This document shows, in pieces, positions 11,158-20,698 of a DNA stretch of 64,000 nt. The notes under the pieces are model-generated. The model did no database searches, was not told the origin of the DNA, and saw nothing but the letters and a program-made list of their open reading frames with translations. The translations under genes and the position numbers were made by a program. Source of the stretch: Acholoe squamosa (lineage: Eukaryota > Annelida > Polychaeta > Phyllodocida > Polynoidae); assembly GCA_949317995.1 (NCBI GenBank), contig OX439040.1, positions 24,423,830-24,487,829 of the forward strand, read 5' to 3'. Within the stretch, counting starts at the first letter, position 1. Every line of letters begins with the position of its first letter.

Positions 11158-11420
11158 GCCGGTATTCAAATATAACAATGATGATAATCTCATCAATTAT
11201 ACAATACTATCTCATCTGTGATATAATCACATACATGGTTCATAATCGTTGTACCTATTTATTCAAACATAAGTACACACTACTCTTTATATGTCATCAA
11301 TTGTTTTAACCATTATATGTACTTATTCTTATCAACTCCAAAATGTAGTAAATCTTATCAAAACCTCCATCTCTCTTATCACTGGTGCAAAGCAGGGATC
11401 ATGGGTCGTATGTAGTAATG
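11158..11420 (+). repeat. split direct repeat B1 of element A
   Basis: Starts GCCGGTATTCAAATATAACA and matches 11820-12080 almost throughout, ending at AGTAATG just before repeat A2. Confidence 0.85.
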
Positions 11421-11592
11421 GTGTCATAATCCCTTTTTGGGAATTGTGGGTCATTGCTGGCGGGGCACTTACCCGGCAGAAACACCAGTCACAGTGGCGC
11501 CACCCCAGGTCGGCCACCGTACTACTCATAATTTCATCCTACCCTTACCATTTCGCTCCGCTCCACTCTACTGTTCACAACTATTTTTACCC
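11421..11592 (+). repeat. split direct repeat A2 of element A
   Basis: Direct repeat of 5424-5631, starting GTGTCATAATCCCTTTTTGG and ending CAACTATTTTTACCC. It abuts B1. Confidence 0.8.
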
Positions 11593-11604
11593 ACCCACCC
11601 ACAT

Positions 11605-11700
11605 ATATATTTATAATTACTCAATATTTGTCAGCAATTATTCAATATGTAATTACTCACTATTTGTCAGCAATTAATCAATATATATCAGTATTTACAC
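11605..11700 (+). repeat. short array of the 21/42-bp minisatellite inside element A
   Basis: Contains TTATAATTACTCAATATTTG, TCAGCAATTATTCAATATG and TCAGCAATTAATCAATATAT, nearly identical to 13868-13960 in the large minisatellite 2.2 kb downstream. Confidence 0.75.
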
Positions 11701-11819
11701 AATTTCTTTTATTAATCTTAAGCATAAATTCTTAAGTCATAAGACATTAGGCTCTATTTTGTAACCAATCCCAGTTTGTTAGGTAGTGCGTTTTGTCCCA
11801 CCATATTATATGGCATTAA

Positions 11820-12080
11820 GCCGGTATTCAAATATAACAATGATGATAATTTCATCAATTATACAATACTATCTCATCTGTAATATACACATACTTGGTT
11901 CATAATCGTTGTACCTATTTATTCAAACATAAGTACATACTACTCTTTATATGTCATCAATTGTTTTAACCATTATATGTACTTATTCTTATCAACTCCA
12001 AAATGTAATAAATCTTATCAAAACCTCCATCTCTCTTATCACTGGTGCAAAGTAGGGATCATGGGTCGCATATAGTAATG
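11820..12080 (+). repeat. split direct repeat B2, right end of element A
   Basis: Direct repeat of B1 (11158-11420). The similarity ends at AGTAATG (12080), marking the right end of element A. Confidence 0.8.
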
Positions 12081-13428
12081 AACCGTAATCCATTTGAAAA
12101 CATCGAAAACCGGAAGTGCTTCCTGTTGCTATGACATTGTGCATGCGCAGAGAGAAATAGCCTCAATCCAGTGTTTTTCCTTTGTTTTTGCCGTAATCCA
12201 TTCAAAATACACATTTATTGATGTCTAATGGCTAGTATTGATCATTATTTAGTTTAGAAAGGACAGAAATCCGTCCTGGTCCTAGGATTCCAAATCTGTT
12301 TGTTTTTCTTTCCTATGACGATTTGGTGGAAAGTTATGGGCATTTTTGTGATTTTTCATAGTCTAGAATATTTGTTATCAGTCAAAAGTGAATTTTGATC
12401 CATTAGTGGTAATCCTCTCAAAGAACTGATACAAATTGATGTGCTGCACGTCCCTGTGCGACCAATAGTAAGGGAAATATGATGGTTTTTGTAAAACTGC
12501 CAGTTCTTGGACCTTTCTGCCAGTGCCTGGACTGTCATCTGCCCCCATGTCCCAAAAAATCCTTGATTTCGATCCATTCCTTCCTCAAACCTGCCCTTTT
12601 TCGCCGGTGACACTTAAAACAGATAGCTTTTGGCTGGAGGTAGGGCGCAGGTGGACCGGCTGAGGCCGAAAAGGGGGACGAAACACCCCAGATTGATACC
12701 AAACATTCCATATCCGCACATATTATTTGCATAATTAGCATAATTATGCAGTATCTTGGTACTTTTCCATATATATAGATGTGTGTCATTGCTCCCTTAT
12801 AGAATTCTTATGCTTGCAAATATAAACTACAGACACCTAGTTGGGGGTTTGACAAAAATTTGTCCCAGTCCAAAATTTTATTTCGCTTAATTTCAGTCCA
12901 AACAAATTTTCAATAGTGCGAGGTCGATCGGAGGGAAAAACTACCACAGATCCATATCCTACAATGCATTGTTGCAATTTTTTTGTGTGCATAATTAGCA
13001 TAATTATATGGATATGTTCCATTGGTCCCTTATAGAATTCATATGCTTGCAAGTATAAACTACTGACTGCACCTAGTGACTAGTAGAATCTGAACAATAG
13101 AAAAGAAATACCCCTACCCTACCTTCCTATAGCATTAAACAAGTTGTTCAATGGAGGCAGCCATTGCTTGATCACATGATTAGACCTTTTAGATCCAAAT
13201 GCTAGTTACCAGTGCATTATCACTGTTGATAAGCTTTACACATCAATACCTGCAGCCACCCGGGGCACAAGCCTTGGTTGCACTGAATGGATGTCTTCCT
13301 ATTTCTCCATACTCTGGTGTTTGATTGAAAATGTTGTCATTCTGTGTTTTAATTTGTGTTTTAATCTGTGTTTTTATGGTACATGTATTGAGTTTAGGGC
13401 TATAACAGGTTAGTGTTAGTGCTATGGT
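12081..13428. other. non-coding; two diverged copies of a short repeat
   Basis: No gene seen. Related stretches with GCATAATTAGCATAATTAT and CTTATAGAATTC, TATGCTTGCAA occur at about 12,725-12,840 and 12,985-13,075, apparently an imperfect duplication of about 250 bp. Confidence 0.5.
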
Positions 13429-14352
13429 ATGATAGTAATTACTCAATATTTGTCAGCGGTTAATCAATATATGTTAGTAATTACTCACTATTTGTTAGCA
13501 ATTAGTCAAAATATGTCAGTATTTACTCACATTTTGTCAGCAATTATTCAATATATGTCAGTACTTAGTCACTATATATCAGCAATTATCAATACATGTC
13601 AGTATTTAGTCACAATCTGTCAGCAATTAGTCAATATATAACAGAGAAATAGCCATTGATTCAATTGTGCATCCTGCCTTGACTGGTATTTGTCAAAATA
13701 TGTCAGTATCTATGGAATATTTGTCAGCAATTAGTTAATATATGTTAGTAATTATTCACTGTTTGTCAGCAATTAGTCAATACATGGTAGTAGTTACTTA
13801 CATTATATCAGCATTTAGTCAATATATGTTAGTAATTGCTCACTATTTGTCAGCAATTATTCAATATATATTTATAATTACTCAATATTTGTCAGCAATT
13901 ATTCAATATGTAATTACTCACTATTTTTCAGTAATTAATCAATATATATCAGTATTTACTCACAATTTGTCAGCAATCAGTCAATATATGCCAGTACTTA
14001 ATCAATATATAACAATACTTAGTCCATATATGTCAGTAATTACTCACAATTTGTCAGCAATTAGTCAATATATGTCAATATTTACTCACATTTTGTCAGC
14101 AATAAGTAAATGTATGTCAGTACTTTGTCGCTATTTGTCAGCAATAAATTAAAATATGTCAGTAATTATGCACAATTTGTCAGCAATTAATTAAAATATG
14201 TCAGTACCTATGCACTATTTGTCAGCAATTAGTCGATATATGTCAGTAATTGCTCACAATTTGTCAGTAATTAGTCAATATATGTCAGTAATTACTCACT
14301 CTTTGTCAGCAATTAGTCAATATATGTCAGTAATTATTCACTATTTATCAGC
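13429..14352 (+). repeat. minisatellite, 42-bp period from two 21-bp halves
   Basis: About 900 bp of imperfect copies alternating units like TCAGTAATTACTCACAATTTG and TCAGCAATTAGTCAATATATG. The 42-bp period is a multiple of three, so long but meaningless open frames (14-residue repeats) run through it. A short copy lies inside YR element A at 11605-11700. Confidence 0.9.
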
Positions 14353-14922
14353 AACCATCAGAAATATGGATCTAAAAGTTTTAAAATGGAATAGGCATGG
14401 TGGAAAACCTTGAAATTGATATATTACTATGAATACCATATGTACCTCCTAGCTCCACAGTGTTTCAGCACTAAAAATTAGGTCTACCATGTAGAAATAG
14501 CAGTAGATACCTTGTTAAAGAATGAGTCAACCTAATTAATTAATCAACCCAAAGGCATCTGAAATCAAGTGTACTACAATCATTTAGCCCAAGAAGGATT
14601 TCATTATTTCACATTTTCTGTAAAATCATAATTTCTCTAAAAAAAGTTGGCCCTTATGGTAACTTTGGCCTGCCACTACTATAAAATGCCGGTCATTTTA
14701 GTCAAAATAGTTATTTTTCACAATTTTTGTTACATGCTGTTTTGTTCACCGTTGATAAAAAAAATGCCTGAAATGGATACTTTCTAAGAATGCTTTGACG
14801 ACGTTTTTAGGGGTAACTTTGACCCAATATTTGGTTGTGAAAAATTAAGAAATATATACTATCATAAGAAATACCTTTGGGGCCAAAGTTGCCCCGAAGT
14901 ACCTTTGCCCCAACCGATGTAA
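14353..14922. other. non-coding, no gene seen
   Basis: AT-rich unique-looking DNA with only short open frames. Confidence 0.5.
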
Positions 14923-15071
14923 GGGAGTGGTCATTTTTTAATAACAGGGGGGTTGGTGGGTTTGGGGGGGACAAAAAAATTTCAGACTCCTCTTAGGGGG
15001 GACGGAAAAATTTTCACCGCGCACGCGCAGAATTTCACCAACCCCCCTGTTCTTAAAAAATGACCACTCCC
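14923..15071. mobile_element. short MITE, GGGAGTGGTCATT family
   Basis: 149-bp copy with inverted ends GGGAGTGGTCATTTTTTAAT and ATTTTTTAAGAACAGGGGGG (rightmost arm read on the other strand as TTAAAAAATGACCACTCCC). Flanked by TAA at 14920-14922 and 15072-15074. A TWA duplication is typical of PIF/Harbinger elements. Confidence 0.8.
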
Positions 15072-15100
15072 TAAATCTAGTACTTGCTGGACACTTTTAA

Positions 15101-15255
15101 AGGGGGCTAGCATGGCAAATGCACGCCCGCATTAAAAGGTCACTTGACCACCCATTGACCAATCAGAACGTCGCAAAAATTTCGCTGGGTCTCATGGATT
15201 TGTCCACGATCTATTGGTAGGTACCCATATTGAAATTTGCCATGCTAGCCCCCCT
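15101..15255. mobile_element. MITE with AGGGGGCTAGCATGG ends
   Basis: Inverted ends AGGGGGCTAGCATGGCAAAT and ATTTGCCATGCTAGCCCCCC flank a non-coding interior. TTAA occurs at both borders (15097-15100, 15256-15259), compatible with a piggyBac-type duplication, although the A/T-rich border leaves its exact length open. A diverged copy lies at 62250-62405. Confidence 0.7.
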
Positions 15256-16620
15256 TTAAAGTCACATATACATTTGAAAGATACTGACTAAAACTCAAAC
15301 TAATAATAGTTATTTCCCCAATACTTGCACTCCTATCATGCTAAAATTTTGTAAATATCCAAAAAGTGGGCGAAAGTATCCCTGTTTTACATACTTTTGG
15401 GAATCTCCCTAGGCAAGGCCAAGGGTCTACTTTTGGGAATTCTCCGGCAAGGGTATGGTGGTGTACGATGGTGTAAGAGAAATCTCTAATGGATAATAAT
15501 GTGTAGTTAGCAGTGTCAACAGTGAAAAGATATTTAAGTGATTTAATAGAGATGCAAAGAAAAAGGCAGTAAGGCAAGACAGAGTAATGGATGTTTATTG
15601 ATAAAAACAGTCCGAGATGAAATGGATTGGTAGCGTGTTCCATGGGAATTAGTGGTGTAAACTGTAGTGTCTGAGTCCATAATGAGATTTGGGACAGAAG
15701 GCTTGATTGCTCCAGTCGAGAGATGAAAGGGATAAAAACACCAATAGCCTGAGGGATGAATAGAAGAGATTCCATCTGAAAATGAAAGAGATAATTGGTT
15801 TAAGACCAGCAGAATCAGAGGGACTAATGATGAATAATGGGGAAGAAGAATATTAGATTAAGAAATAACTACTTTACAAAGTTGAACAATAAATGGGAAA
15901 TGAATACGAGCTAGTGAGCTCATGAAATAACTACATTTCTCGGGCGCGTTGAGATAACAACGCTCCTCAAATAATATATTTATAGAATTCTGAGTCGGAA
16001 GCGGGGAGTTCGTTCAGAGGGAGCATGGAGACAACATTGAAAGTTAGGCACACATATCTGAGCTAGCAGTTAATAGCCAGATACCATTAGATCAAAGTAG
16101 TGAACAGCCTATACACATTATGAAACAGCAGCCTTATATAAGAGCGAGATCTGACATCTGGGGAATTGCATGCACATTCAACAACAGCATACTCACCCTT
16201 CACTGCTGAGGAGATTTAGAGAGTAGATCAAACACAACTATTTGTAGCTCTGAAAAGCACTACCTGGAAATGACTAGTTTCCAGCCAAGGGACTTCATAC
16301 AAGATGAAGGTAGGAATTAAGAGCAGTGATTAGTACAATCCGACTCCAGGCCTGGGGAAGGCCTTTTCTCTCTCCATGCAGGGAATATCCCTGTGTGGAC
16401 TTAGGATCCACCGTAAGGTGGGCATCCTATATTAACTATTCAGACCTTCCATGTGAATGCACTACACTGCCTAATTAGAAGTTACAATTGGACTAAGCTT
16501 GCCTTCTGCCTTGCCTACTGTATAACATCCTGTGAACTTAGGAATTGGGAGTTGTCATCAGGATAGGGAACTTTAATATGAGAAGGATATAGAGATTGTC
16601 ATGATAAGATTATGTCATTA
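15256..16620. other. non-coding, no supported gene
   Basis: Includes a 144-codon minus-strand open frame (15341-15775) that lacks any recognisable domain and is not called. No repeat or RNA gene identified. Confidence 0.5.
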
Positions 16621-16847
16621 ATGGGACTATATACACTCGTGTATATGCATATAATTAACAGCGGCGAGTGGTCCGCCCTCCCGGTACTACTTGTTGTGCG
16701 CAACAATACAGCGCTCCTTTTGGTAACTATGGCAAAGCTACCCCCTGCTATATAAGTCGGCGCTGCCATTCTATCGGCAGTCGGGCTCTGCTATTCATAC
16801 GGTGCACAACACCCCTGTGCTGGGGGTTGGCACAAAATTTAATTTTT
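16621..16847 (+). repeat. direct repeat A1 of YR element B
   Basis: Starts ATGGGACTATATACACTCGT, contains a TATA-like box CTGCTATATAAGTCGG near 16,745 followed by the likely transcription start region, and ends GCACAAAATTTAATTTTT. It matches 39416-39642. Confidence 0.9.
16735..16765 (+). promoter_or_regulatory. putative core promoter in repeat A1
   Basis: TATATAAG about 190 bp upstream of the gag ATG, embedded in repeat A1 and conserved in the 3' copy near 39,540. Plausible promoter for the retrotransposon transcript; the start site is not identified. Confidence 0.4.
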
Positions 16848-16937
16848 TACCGGTTGCCAAAGTTGATTGGGCTTCATCAACACTACCATTCGTCTTTTAA
16901 CCTGGCAAAGTTGGTTTCTACCTAAATTCTGGCCAGG

Positions 16938-17600
16938 ATGGGCCTCAGAAAACCAAATAAGAAGACATTTGAGCCTGACTCAGGACCGCCGAGCGGTGTT
17001 AGGAGATCTGTCAGAAGGCAAGGGCCTCCTGGGTCGTCCGTTACAGACCAGCCCACAGATCCTCTACCCGCTGATGGGATGACAGACGCTATGTCAGACG
17101 AGCTGACGGATTTGAAGATCCGGACGGAGGCTGTGGAGGAGAATCTGGCAAAAATCCTGGATAAGTTGGATGTTTTGACTCCAGAGGGCGCCGGCGGGGG
17201 CAGCGATCGAGACACGACTTCCAGGCCACGACGGCTGTACAACAGATCGAGAGGTGGATCTAGATCAAGTTCAAGCTCCGGCAGTGATAGCTCTCGCTCC
17301 AGGTCGAGGTCCAAGCATAGATCAAGGAAACCAAGGGGTGAGTTCGACCAGCGAAATTTTTTAGGTCACAAAAAAAATGTTGACAGCCTAGAAAAATTAC
17401 TAATGGTCAATGTTCGTTTAGTCAGTGCCAAACTTGAACAAGGTGAAGAAGTAAAATATATTCTTGACCACATAGAAATGCTGCTGGAGAAATCTGCCAC
17501 CAGAATATTTACTCTCAGCTCACTTGTAAATTATGACAAGAGTGTCAAAGAGCGAGCTGACAAGAAGGGTATAAGAGCGTTTGAGACTGGAGAATTGTGA
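16938..17600 (+). CDS. Gag, N-terminal part, YR element B
   Basis: ATG at 16938 (context CCAGGATGG) opens 220 codons. The product has a basic N terminus, a helical segment ELTDLKIRTEAVEENLAKIL, then an Arg/Ser-rich stretch (SRSSSSSGSDSSRSRSRSK) reminiscent of SR proteins, and a helical C-terminal part. It would package the element's RNA. The frame ends at 17598-17600, but the adjacent frame from 17581 continues with the zinc-binding C terminus, so a one-base lesion or a programmed shift lies at about 17,585-17,600. Gag of the DIRS order is poorly conserved, so identity rests on position and the downstream Cys/His motif. Confidence 0.7.
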   Translation: MGLRKPNKKTFEPDSGPPSGVRRSVRRQGPPGSSVTDQPTDPLPADGMTDAMSDELTDLKIRTEAVEENLAKILDKLDVLTPEGAGGGSDRDTTSRPRRLYNRSRGGSRSSSSSGSDSSRSRSRSKHRSRKPRGEFDQRNFLGHKKNVDSLEKLLMVNVRLVSAKLEQGEEVKYILDHIEMLLEKSATRIFTLSSLVNYDKSVKERADKKGIRAFETGEL

Positions 17601-17826
17601 CATCCTACGACACTTGAGCTACGATGGCACATACACAGCCCAAAAGTTGGCTAAGTCATCCAAACCTGTTGTCAAAAAATCAGCTAGCTCAAAAAATCAC
17701 TGTTATGCTTACAATAGGCCCGAGGGCTGCAAATTAAATCCCTGTCGTTACAGGCACGTCTGTAGCTCATGTGACTCTGGGAACCACTCTGCTGACAAGT
17801 GTCAGAAGAATGGCTCGGAGAAGTAG
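17581..17826 (+). CDS. Gag zinc-binding C-terminal part, YR element B
   Basis: Continues Gag in the next frame. The Cys/His array reads CYAYNRPEGCKLNPCRYRHVC and then SSCDSGNHSADKC, a composite C-x7-C-x4-C-x3-H-x-C-x2-C-x4-H-x4-C motif typical of DIRS-order Gag proteins. It ends at a single TAG (17824-17826). Beyond it the same frame stays open into the reverse transcriptase at 17884, so Gag and Pol are separated by only one amber codon, which could be read through or be a point mutation. Confidence 0.7.
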   Translation: MRLENCDILRHLSYDGTYTAQKLAKSSKPVVKKSASSKNHCYAYNRPEGCKLNPCRYRHVCSSCDSGNHSADKCQKNGSEK

Positions 17827-17883
17827 GATGTTGCCTCTGGGGAGGCTCGTGCCTCCAGATTAGCTGGCCATGCAGAGGCACTG

Positions 17884-19377
17884 TTGGTTGACCCCCCTGT
17901 TGAGGATTGTGTTCTTGGCAATGTTATGCCAGATATTCCAGTTATTGATGAATGTTGTCAAAAGCCACCAGTAGAGGTGGACTTGTTGAATTTTGCCAGC
18001 TCTGAAAATAATTTTGTGGAAAACCTTAATATTACCGGGTTTACTACAAGGAGTATTCCAAATGTTGGGGAGTTTTATCCCATTTTTGATGTAAAGTGCT
18101 CAGGTAATGTTAGTATAAACATTTACCAAAGTTGTGTTGACGGTACATGTTCTTGTCAACATTTTATTGGTGGCCACAAGGCCCAAATTTTGCCATGTAG
18201 ATTGGCATGTTTCCTAAGACAGGAAGGTGTTATAAATTTACCCAAACGTGACTTAGATTATTTGTGGTCGGGTTTTGTAGAAGGTTTCAAAATTGTTGAT
18301 CCTGGTTGCAAAACAGAGTATGAATGTGTGAATTACAAGTCAATTTTTCAGGGTAATTTTTATAATGAAATGTGTGAAATTGTTAGGGAAGAACTCCAGG
18401 ATGGTTCCATTTTTGAAGTAACCTCCAAACCTAGATGCATACATGCCCTTGGCGGTGTCCCCAAAAGTAACGGTAAATTAAGACCCATTACTGATTGTAG
18501 TATGCCCAGAAAAAGGAGTATTAATAATTTTATGGATTCAACTTTTAAACCTTTTTCATATAAATCCATAAATTCTGTCACGGCAATGTTGAACAAAAAT
18601 GATTTTATGAGTGTTGTTGACTTAAAGTCCGCCTATAGGTCTATCAGTGTCTATGGGGAGCACCAGAAATTCCAGGGTTTTTCATGGGATATGGGCGATG
18701 GTAAAAAATTTTATCAGAATAATCGCCTTACCTTTGGACTCAGATGCGCTCCCTACATATTCAACCAGATCTCTGATTTTCTGGCTAAGGTGGCAAATTT
18801 TTATGGTATTGATAGATTGGTCAACTACCTGGATGACTTCATCATTATTGCCAACTCTGAAAGTGAGTGTCGCCGTCAGAGGGACCTTTTAATCGAAATT
18901 ATGGAATATTTTGGTTTTAAAATTTCCAGAGATAAGGTTACTGACCCAAACAGAATTTGTACCTTTTTAGGTATCACCATTGACTCCCATAAAATGGAAT
19001 TAACATTGCCTAAAGAGAAAGTTGACAAGTTAGCCCATGCTATAGACAGTTGCATTTATAAGAAATTTGCCAGTAAAAAAACCTTACAGAGTATTGGTGG
19101 CTTGATGTCATTTTGTTCCCAGGTGGTGAGGGGGGGCCGTACTTTCAGTAGAAGGGTTTTTGACTTGATGGCAAAGGCTAAGGAAAGGGGTGTCATTAAG
19201 TTAAATCCAGGTATCATAAAGGATTTTTTGTGGTGGAAGGATTTTTGTAAGATTTTTAATTGCAAAAATTTAATCTTGAATGATGTTTATAATAAACCCA
19301 TGGTATCTGATGCGTCCATTCTAGGTTATGGAGCATGGTGTGGTACAGATTTCCTTTATGGATCTTGGGATAACGTT
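17884..19377 (+). pseudogene. Pol of YR element B, RT and first part of RNase H (5' fragment)
   Basis: Encodes a DIRS-order reverse transcriptase: EIVREELQDGSIFEV, VPKSNGKLRPITDCS (fingers), SVVDLKSAYRSI (motif A, catalytic Asp), FGLRCAPYIFNQ (motif B), VNYLDDFIIIA (motif C, two Asp) and FLGITIDSHKM (grip). RNase H starts at KPMVSDASILGYGAWCG with its first catalytic Asp. The Polinton cuts the frame after codon NV at the AACGTT duplication (19372-19377). Chance translation continues 16 codons into the Polinton repeat. The remainder resumes in the same frame at 37637. All RT catalytic residues are intact, so disruption is due to the insertion. Confidence 0.9.
19372..19377. repeat. 6-bp target site duplication, left (AACGTT)
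   Basis: AACGTT, repeated at 37631-37636. Six-base duplications are the rule for Polinton integrases. This target is itself palindromic, so it can pair with either side when the border is drawn. Confidence 0.9.
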
Positions 19378-19770
19378 AGTAGTATATACATGCAAACTGA
19401 GCGCAATGGATTAGCTACTAACTAGGTCATGACCTACTGGTAGACCGGAAGTGACCTAGTTTCAGCCAATCAGAGGGCTGGATTTGACAGGAAGTGACGT
19501 CATAAGGTCATGACCTAGTTTTTTCGACCAATCAGAGAGCTGGATTCCATTTGACCTAGTGACCTGACCTAGTTGCATAAATTAAAAGAATTGTGCAATA
19601 CCTAGAGCTGACCTACTTACAAACCGGAAGTGACCTACTAACCTACTTGCAAAAACGTATGACCTACGTATGAGGGTGTATTGTGCAATCCTTGAAACAA
19701 ATTACACAATAACCATGACTCATTTTCTGATGCAATGTTCCTATGAATTTACGCAATACTTATGACTCAC
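19378..19770. repeat. Polinton left terminal inverted repeat
   Basis: Matches the reverse complement of about 37247-37630. The outer 300 bp are nearly identical; the inner part (to TACGCAATACTTATGACTCA) has small indels. It contains internal sub-repeats: two copies of AGGTCATGACCT, two CCAATCAGAG boxes and two ACCGGAAGTG boxes. Confidence 0.93.
19424..19655. promoter_or_regulatory. dense promoter-like motif cluster in left TIR
   Basis: Within 232 bp I count eleven AGGTCA/TGACCT hexamers: 19424, 19430, 19452, 19505, 19511, 19552, 19560, 19565, 19609, 19631 and 19650. Two pairs form the zero-spaced palindrome AGGTCATGACCT, a known nuclear-receptor response element form. Also present are CCAATCAGAG at 19466 and 19528 (NF-Y type CCAAT boxes), ACCGGAAGTG at 19444 and 19623 (ETS type) and TGACGTCA at 19495 (CRE). 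The right TIR carries the mirror set. Motifs are directly visible; binding and hormone control are inference. Confidence 0.6.
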
Positions 19771-19915
19771 TATTTTGATATGAGATTAAATGCAACAAAG
19801 ACACAACTCGGTTTTTTTTTTAATTCAATCTTTTTATTTTTTTCTTCCTATCAGAGTACATGCTAGGTATGAATCATTATAATCAGATATGCTTTGCAAG
19901 CAGAGTACATGGATA

Positions 19916-20230
19916 TTATATGGAAAATGAATTCTTGTTGCAGTACCAACTGCACCCGGTCTTGGCTGGAGTAGGACTTTGACTACGGTCCTCTAAGGCC
20001 CGCATTCTCTCCATTAAATCCTTCAAGGCCTTTCTTCCTATGTCGTTCTCCTCCAGGGCTACCACTTTGTCCATTAACTCGGCCATGATGATGAGAATCT
20101 TGTCTATTACTTCCGCCGTGCTCTGAAGCCCGTCTATCACGTCCAGTTCACGTTTAACTTTTCCTTTCACCAAAAGATTGCTCACGTCTGCTTTGACTGC
20201 TACTTCTTCTGGACTCATCTCGAAATTCAT
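19916..20230 (-). CDS. small predicted coiled-coil protein of the Polinton
   Basis: 104 codons from the ATG at 20228-20230, which overlaps the protease stop as ATGA; this overlap decides the start. The middle and end are heptad-like (VIDKILIIMAELMDKVVALE, KALKDLMERMRALEDRS), so a coiled coil is likely, with a Cys-containing tail CSWYCNK. It is the last gene of the leftward block, 0.15 kb inside the terminal repeat, and TTTATT near 19,833 gives a poly(A) signal on this strand. I do not recognise a family. Its position after the capsid genes suggests a small structural or assembly factor. Confidence 0.65.
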   Translation of the reverse strand: MNFEMSPEEVAVKADVSNLLVKGKVKRELDVIDGLQSTAEVIDKILIIMAELMDKVVALEENDIGRKALKDLMERMRALEDRSQSPTPAKTGCSWYCNKNSFSI

Positions 20231-20691
20231 TGCCTCTTCTTCTCTCTTTTTCTCAGGAAGGGCCTGACTATTTTGTCCATTAAGTTGAAGGGGACCTGAG
20301 AAAACCTTTTCACAGTGTGGTGTGGATCCTTGGTCCGACATGTTTCTATGAGGAAGTTAATGCAGTGGGCTCCACACGTTTTAGCGTAAAAGTTTTGCAC
20401 TTGTTTTCTGCTGAACGACCCGTGACCATCTGACGACTTTTGCATGAACCTCTGGTGATATATAGTAAACGGAGGTAGGCCATAGGGATCAAAGTAGAAT
20501 ACATTCCCATTATGAGAAACGTAAAATGCCACCCAGTGCTGACCAGGTTTAGAGCTTGGATCTGTGTTACTGACGAAACATGTAGAGGGAATTGGTTTTT
20601 TAGGACATTGATTACTGGCAAAAGTTCCCAGGTAGAACCGCCTTGTGTGTGGATGGTTTCCCAGTGCACCTGTTATGTCTGAAGTTCTCAT
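20227..20691 (-). CDS. PRO: adenain-like cysteine protease (PRO)
   Basis: 154 codons, about the size of adenovirus-type maturation proteases (C5 family, ULP1-like fold). The catalytic set is readable: His52 in GQHWVAFYV, Asp68 in YFDPYG, Gln99 and Cys106 in QNFYAKTCGAHCINFL, with the same Gln-to-Cys spacing of seven as adenain. In Polintons and adenoviruses the enzyme processes capsid and core precursors during virion maturation. It follows the major capsid gene after 7 bp, and its stop overlaps the start of the next ORF. No lesion seen. Confidence 0.93.
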   Translation of the reverse strand: MRTSDITGALGNHPHTRRFYLGTFASNQCPKKPIPSTCFVSNTDPSSKPGQHWVAFYVSHNGNVFYFDPYGLPPFTIYHQRFMQKSSDGHGSFSRKQVQNFYAKTCGAHCINFLIETCRTKDPHHTVKRFSQVPFNLMDKIVRPFLRKREKKRQ

Positions 20692-20698
20692 TTTTTTC

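Larger units (their letters stand above)
5424..12080 (+). mobile_element. decayed YR retrotransposon A (PAT/Ngaro-type split direct repeats)
   Basis: The element carries remnants of gag, reverse transcriptase/RNase H and tyrosine recombinase in that order, bounded by A1 (5424-5631), B1 (11158-11420), A2 (11421-11592) and B2 (11820-12080). A1 matches A2 and B1 matches B2, all in direct orientation, and A2 begins exactly where B1 ends. This is the split-direct-repeat layout known for PAT and Ngaro groups of the DIRS order, thought to allow a circular intermediate that the recombinase integrates without target duplication. All genes are broken by frameshifts and stops, and two 55-59 bp retroposed fragments and a four-fold 169-bp duplication lie inside. 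It must be an old, inactive copy. Confidence 0.75.

Noticed and set aside
13429..14413. Long repetitive open frames (14-residue repeats) on the plus strand
   Set aside because: They arise because the 42-bp minisatellite period is a multiple of three; units drift and no start context or domain exists.
15341..15775. 144-codon minus-strand open frame
   Set aside because: No recognisable domain, hydrophobic low-quality composition, no promoter or neighbour support.
16668..16925. Open frame in repeat A1 of YR element B, echoed at 39463-39681
   Set aside because: It lies in the non-coding direct repeat and is duplicated only because the repeat is.
19378..19425. Extension of the YR element reverse transcriptase into the Polinton
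   Set aside because: The last 16 codons are translated from the Polinton terminal repeat; the true continuation lies at 37637.
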